Origin: Bacteroidota bacterium | Lineage (GTDB): Bacteria; Bacteroidota; Bacteroidia; Flavobacteriales; Weeksellaceae | Assembly: GCA_023411265.1 (NCBI GenBank) | Contig: JAEYOX010000118.1 | Location: forward strand, 1 to 14,020 | Reading direction: 5' to 3' | Length of the DNA stretch: 14,020 nt | Part shown: positions 12,622-14,020 of the stretch, one piece after another | Layout: each line of letters begins with the position of its first letter | How positions within the stretch are numbered: the stretch's first letter is position 1 | Notes under the pieces: model-generated | What the model saw: the letters and a program-made list of their open reading frames with translations, nothing else | What the model was told of the DNA's origin: nothing | The model's database searches: none | Position numbers and translations under genes: made by a program

Positions 12622-14020
12622 TTGTATAAGAAACTGTTCGGGCAGACGGCGATGTATGGCCTGACAACCATTATTATCCGGTTGTTTCCTTTTATTTTAA
12701 GTCCCTACATTTTCGAGGCTTTCGGGCCGACGGCATATGCGCCGTACGCAGATTTCTATTCGGTGGCGGGAATCATCACCGTACTACTCACCCACGGTAT
12801 GGAAACCACATTTTTCCGTTTCGCACTGGATGAAAAGGATCATAAAAAACTGATTTCAACCGCCTTCTTTAGCGTGCTTTTCGCTGCGCTTTCCTTCCTT
12901 ATTCTAGGTCTGATTTTTCGCGATCCACTGGCGGTAGCCTTCAAAACACCCGATCAGGTCCACCTGCTTTCCATTTTAGTGATGATTTTAGCACTGGATG
13001 CTTTTTCAGCGATGCCTTTTGTGATCCTGCGAAAACAGGAAAGGCCTGTGAAATTTGCGGTGATAAAAATCATCAACGGAGCCATCAATTTCTGTCTGGT
13101 GATCTTTTTTATCAGGATTCTCCCCTCTTTTCCGGAAGGAATCTCAGGATTGAAATACAGCCCTGAATTTGGTATCGGGTATGTATTTGTCGCCAACCTT
13201 ATCGCCAGTGCGGTGACATTTCTGTTGCTGAGCGGGGAGATTGTTGCTGCACGAATCCGGCATTTTGACCCTTCGCTCTGGAAGAAAATGATCAAATATT
13301 CGCTTCCGATTATGTTCGCAGGATTGGCGGGAATTGTGAATGAAACCCTGGACCGGCAGTTCCTGAAGTTTCTGCTTCCCGACGGTATTGCCCAGGAACA
13401 ATTGGGAATTTATGGAGGAGTAACGAAAATCGTCACCTTTGTGCTGCTCTTCAAACAAGCGTATGTATTGGGCGTTGAACCTTTCTTTTTCAGTCATTCA
13501 AAAAATGAAAATTCGCGGGCAACCTATGCGAGACTGATGGATGTTTTCGTTACGGCCAACTGTCTTATCATCCTGTTTCTGACGGTAAATCTCAGTTGGC
13601 TTGCGCCCATGTATCTTCGGAATCCTGCCTATTTTGCGGGCATCGATATTCTTCCGATTTTATTTATTGCTACGCTTTTTCTGGGAATTTATCTGAATCT
13701 TTCAGTATGGTATAAACTTACCGACCGAACCATTTATGGAGCGTACATATCGGCAGCAGGAGCTGCAGTTACCATTGTGGTCAATGTAATTTTTATTCCT
13801 CAGTTCGGCTACTGGGCTTCCGCCTGGGCTACTGTGACTGCCTATTTTGTCATGATGATGATATCGCTGTTGTGGGGTCAGCACAGATTCCCGATTCCGT
13901 ATCACTTTTACCGGAATGCAGTTATTATTTTAATCACCATCGTAGTGGCACTGGCATATTACCAAAATTTGAAACAATACATTTTGCTGGGAAATATAAT
14001 CTTCTTAGTTTTAGCAGCGG
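12622..14020 (+). CDS. Polysaccharide/oligosaccharide flippase (Wzx/MATE-like), cut by window end
   Basis: The first 466 residues of a polytopic membrane protein; no stop codon occurs before the window ends. It opens (M)YKKLFGQTAMYGLTTIIIRL, the usual start of Wzx-type transporters, and continues with about a dozen hydrophobic helices separated by short charged loops, for example FFRFALDEKDHKK near residue 70 and the AGLAGIVNETLDRQFLKFLL segment near residues 233-252. Such proteins flip lipid-linked sugar units across the inner membrane for O-antigen, capsule or exopolysaccharide assembly. The start is a TTG; the first ATG (12652) would lose the conserved first ten residues, and a -7 element sits just upstream of the TTG. 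Members have around 480-500 residues, so only a small C-terminal piece is missing. It is divergent from dihydroorotase. Family sure, substrate unknown. Confidence 0.9.
   Translation, partial: MYKKLFGQTAMYGLTTIIIRLFPFILSPYIFEAFGPTAYAPYADFYSVAGIITVLLTHGMETTFFRFALDEKDHKKLISTAFFSVLFAALSFLILGLIFRDPLAVAFKTPDQVHLLSILVMILALDAFSAMPFVILRKQERPVKFAVIKIINGAINFCLVIFFIRILPSFPEGISGLKYSPEFGIGYVFVANLIASAVTFLLLSGEIVAARIRHFDPSLWKKMIKYSLPIMFAGLAGIVNETLDRQFLKFLLPDGIAQEQLGIYGGVTKIVTFVLLFKQAYVLGVEPFFFSHSKNENSRATYARLMDVFVTANCLIILFLTVNLSWLAPMYLRNPAYFAGIDILPILFIATLFLGIYLNLSVWYKLTDRTIYGAYISAAGAAVTIVVNVIFIPQFGYWASAWATVTAYFVMMMISLLWGQHRFPIPYHFYRNAVIILITIVVALAYYQNLKQYILLGNIIFLVLAA

Noticed and set aside
12954..13497. Two minus-strand frames in the right part of the window
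   Set aside because: They are antisense to the continuous flippase frame and have no recognisable content.
1..14020. Defence system, prophage, transposon, CRISPR or toxin-antitoxin pair
   Set aside because: I looked for transposase, integrase, repeat-spacer arrays, nuclease or helicase clusters and small paired genes; none is present. All larger genes belong to known core families.

Overview
The window looks like an ordinary stretch of core chromosome from a Bacteroidota bacterium, most likely a member of Flavobacteriia close to Chryseobacterium (Weeksellaceae). Three observations support this. The protein set reads as flavobacterial throughout: a START-like protein, a Bacteroidota-type HU, a QxH dihydroorotase and a large secreted M16 peptidase. 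Shine-Dalgarno sequences are mostly absent. Several genes are preceded by the Bacteroidota -7 element TAnnTTTG, twice with TTTG exactly 19 bp upstream. This placement is inferred from the proteins and signals; no marker RNA is present. I saw no mobile element, CRISPR array, tRNA, rRNA or phage gene.

Layout, left to right. At 48-1320 (+) lie a START-like domain protein and a class IV aminotransferase homologue that seems to have lost its catalytic residues. A hairpin terminator separates them from yqgE/algH (minus, 1429-1977), which is divergent from pdxH (+, 2014-2658). A terminator lies between pdxH and an HU gene (minus, 2730-3020). Next is a 410-bp gap holding the HU promoter, a possible gene remnant and the panD promoter. 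panD (3431-3781) and an eight-helix flippase-like membrane protein (3787-4806) form a tight + strand pair. A small GlsB/YeaQ-type membrane protein follows on the minus strand (4860-5105). pnp (5389-7713, +) has its own promoter, leader hairpin and terminator. Two minus-strand genes follow, a secreted M16 zinc peptidase (7948-10872) and dihydroorotase (11087-12430). A polysaccharide (Wzx/MATE-like) flippase starts at a TTG codon at 12622 and runs off the right edge.

Functionally the window mixes housekeeping roles: cofactor synthesis (pdxH for PLP, panD for beta-alanine and CoA), pyrimidine synthesis (dihydroorotase), RNA turnover (PNPase), nucleoid structure (HU), envelope biology (M16 peptidase, flippase, UPF0104-type protein, GlsB) and conserved proteins of unclear role (YqgE, START-like). 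Most genes appear to be single transcription units. The only likely operons are START-aminotransferase-like and panD-flippase-like.

I did not find a convincing new defence or mobile system. The observations most worth checking are the apparent class IV aminotransferase pseudoenzyme, the uncharacterised minus-strand frame between HU and panD, the two TTG-initiated membrane proteins, the near-leaderless panD, and inverted or direct repeats in the M16 upstream region.
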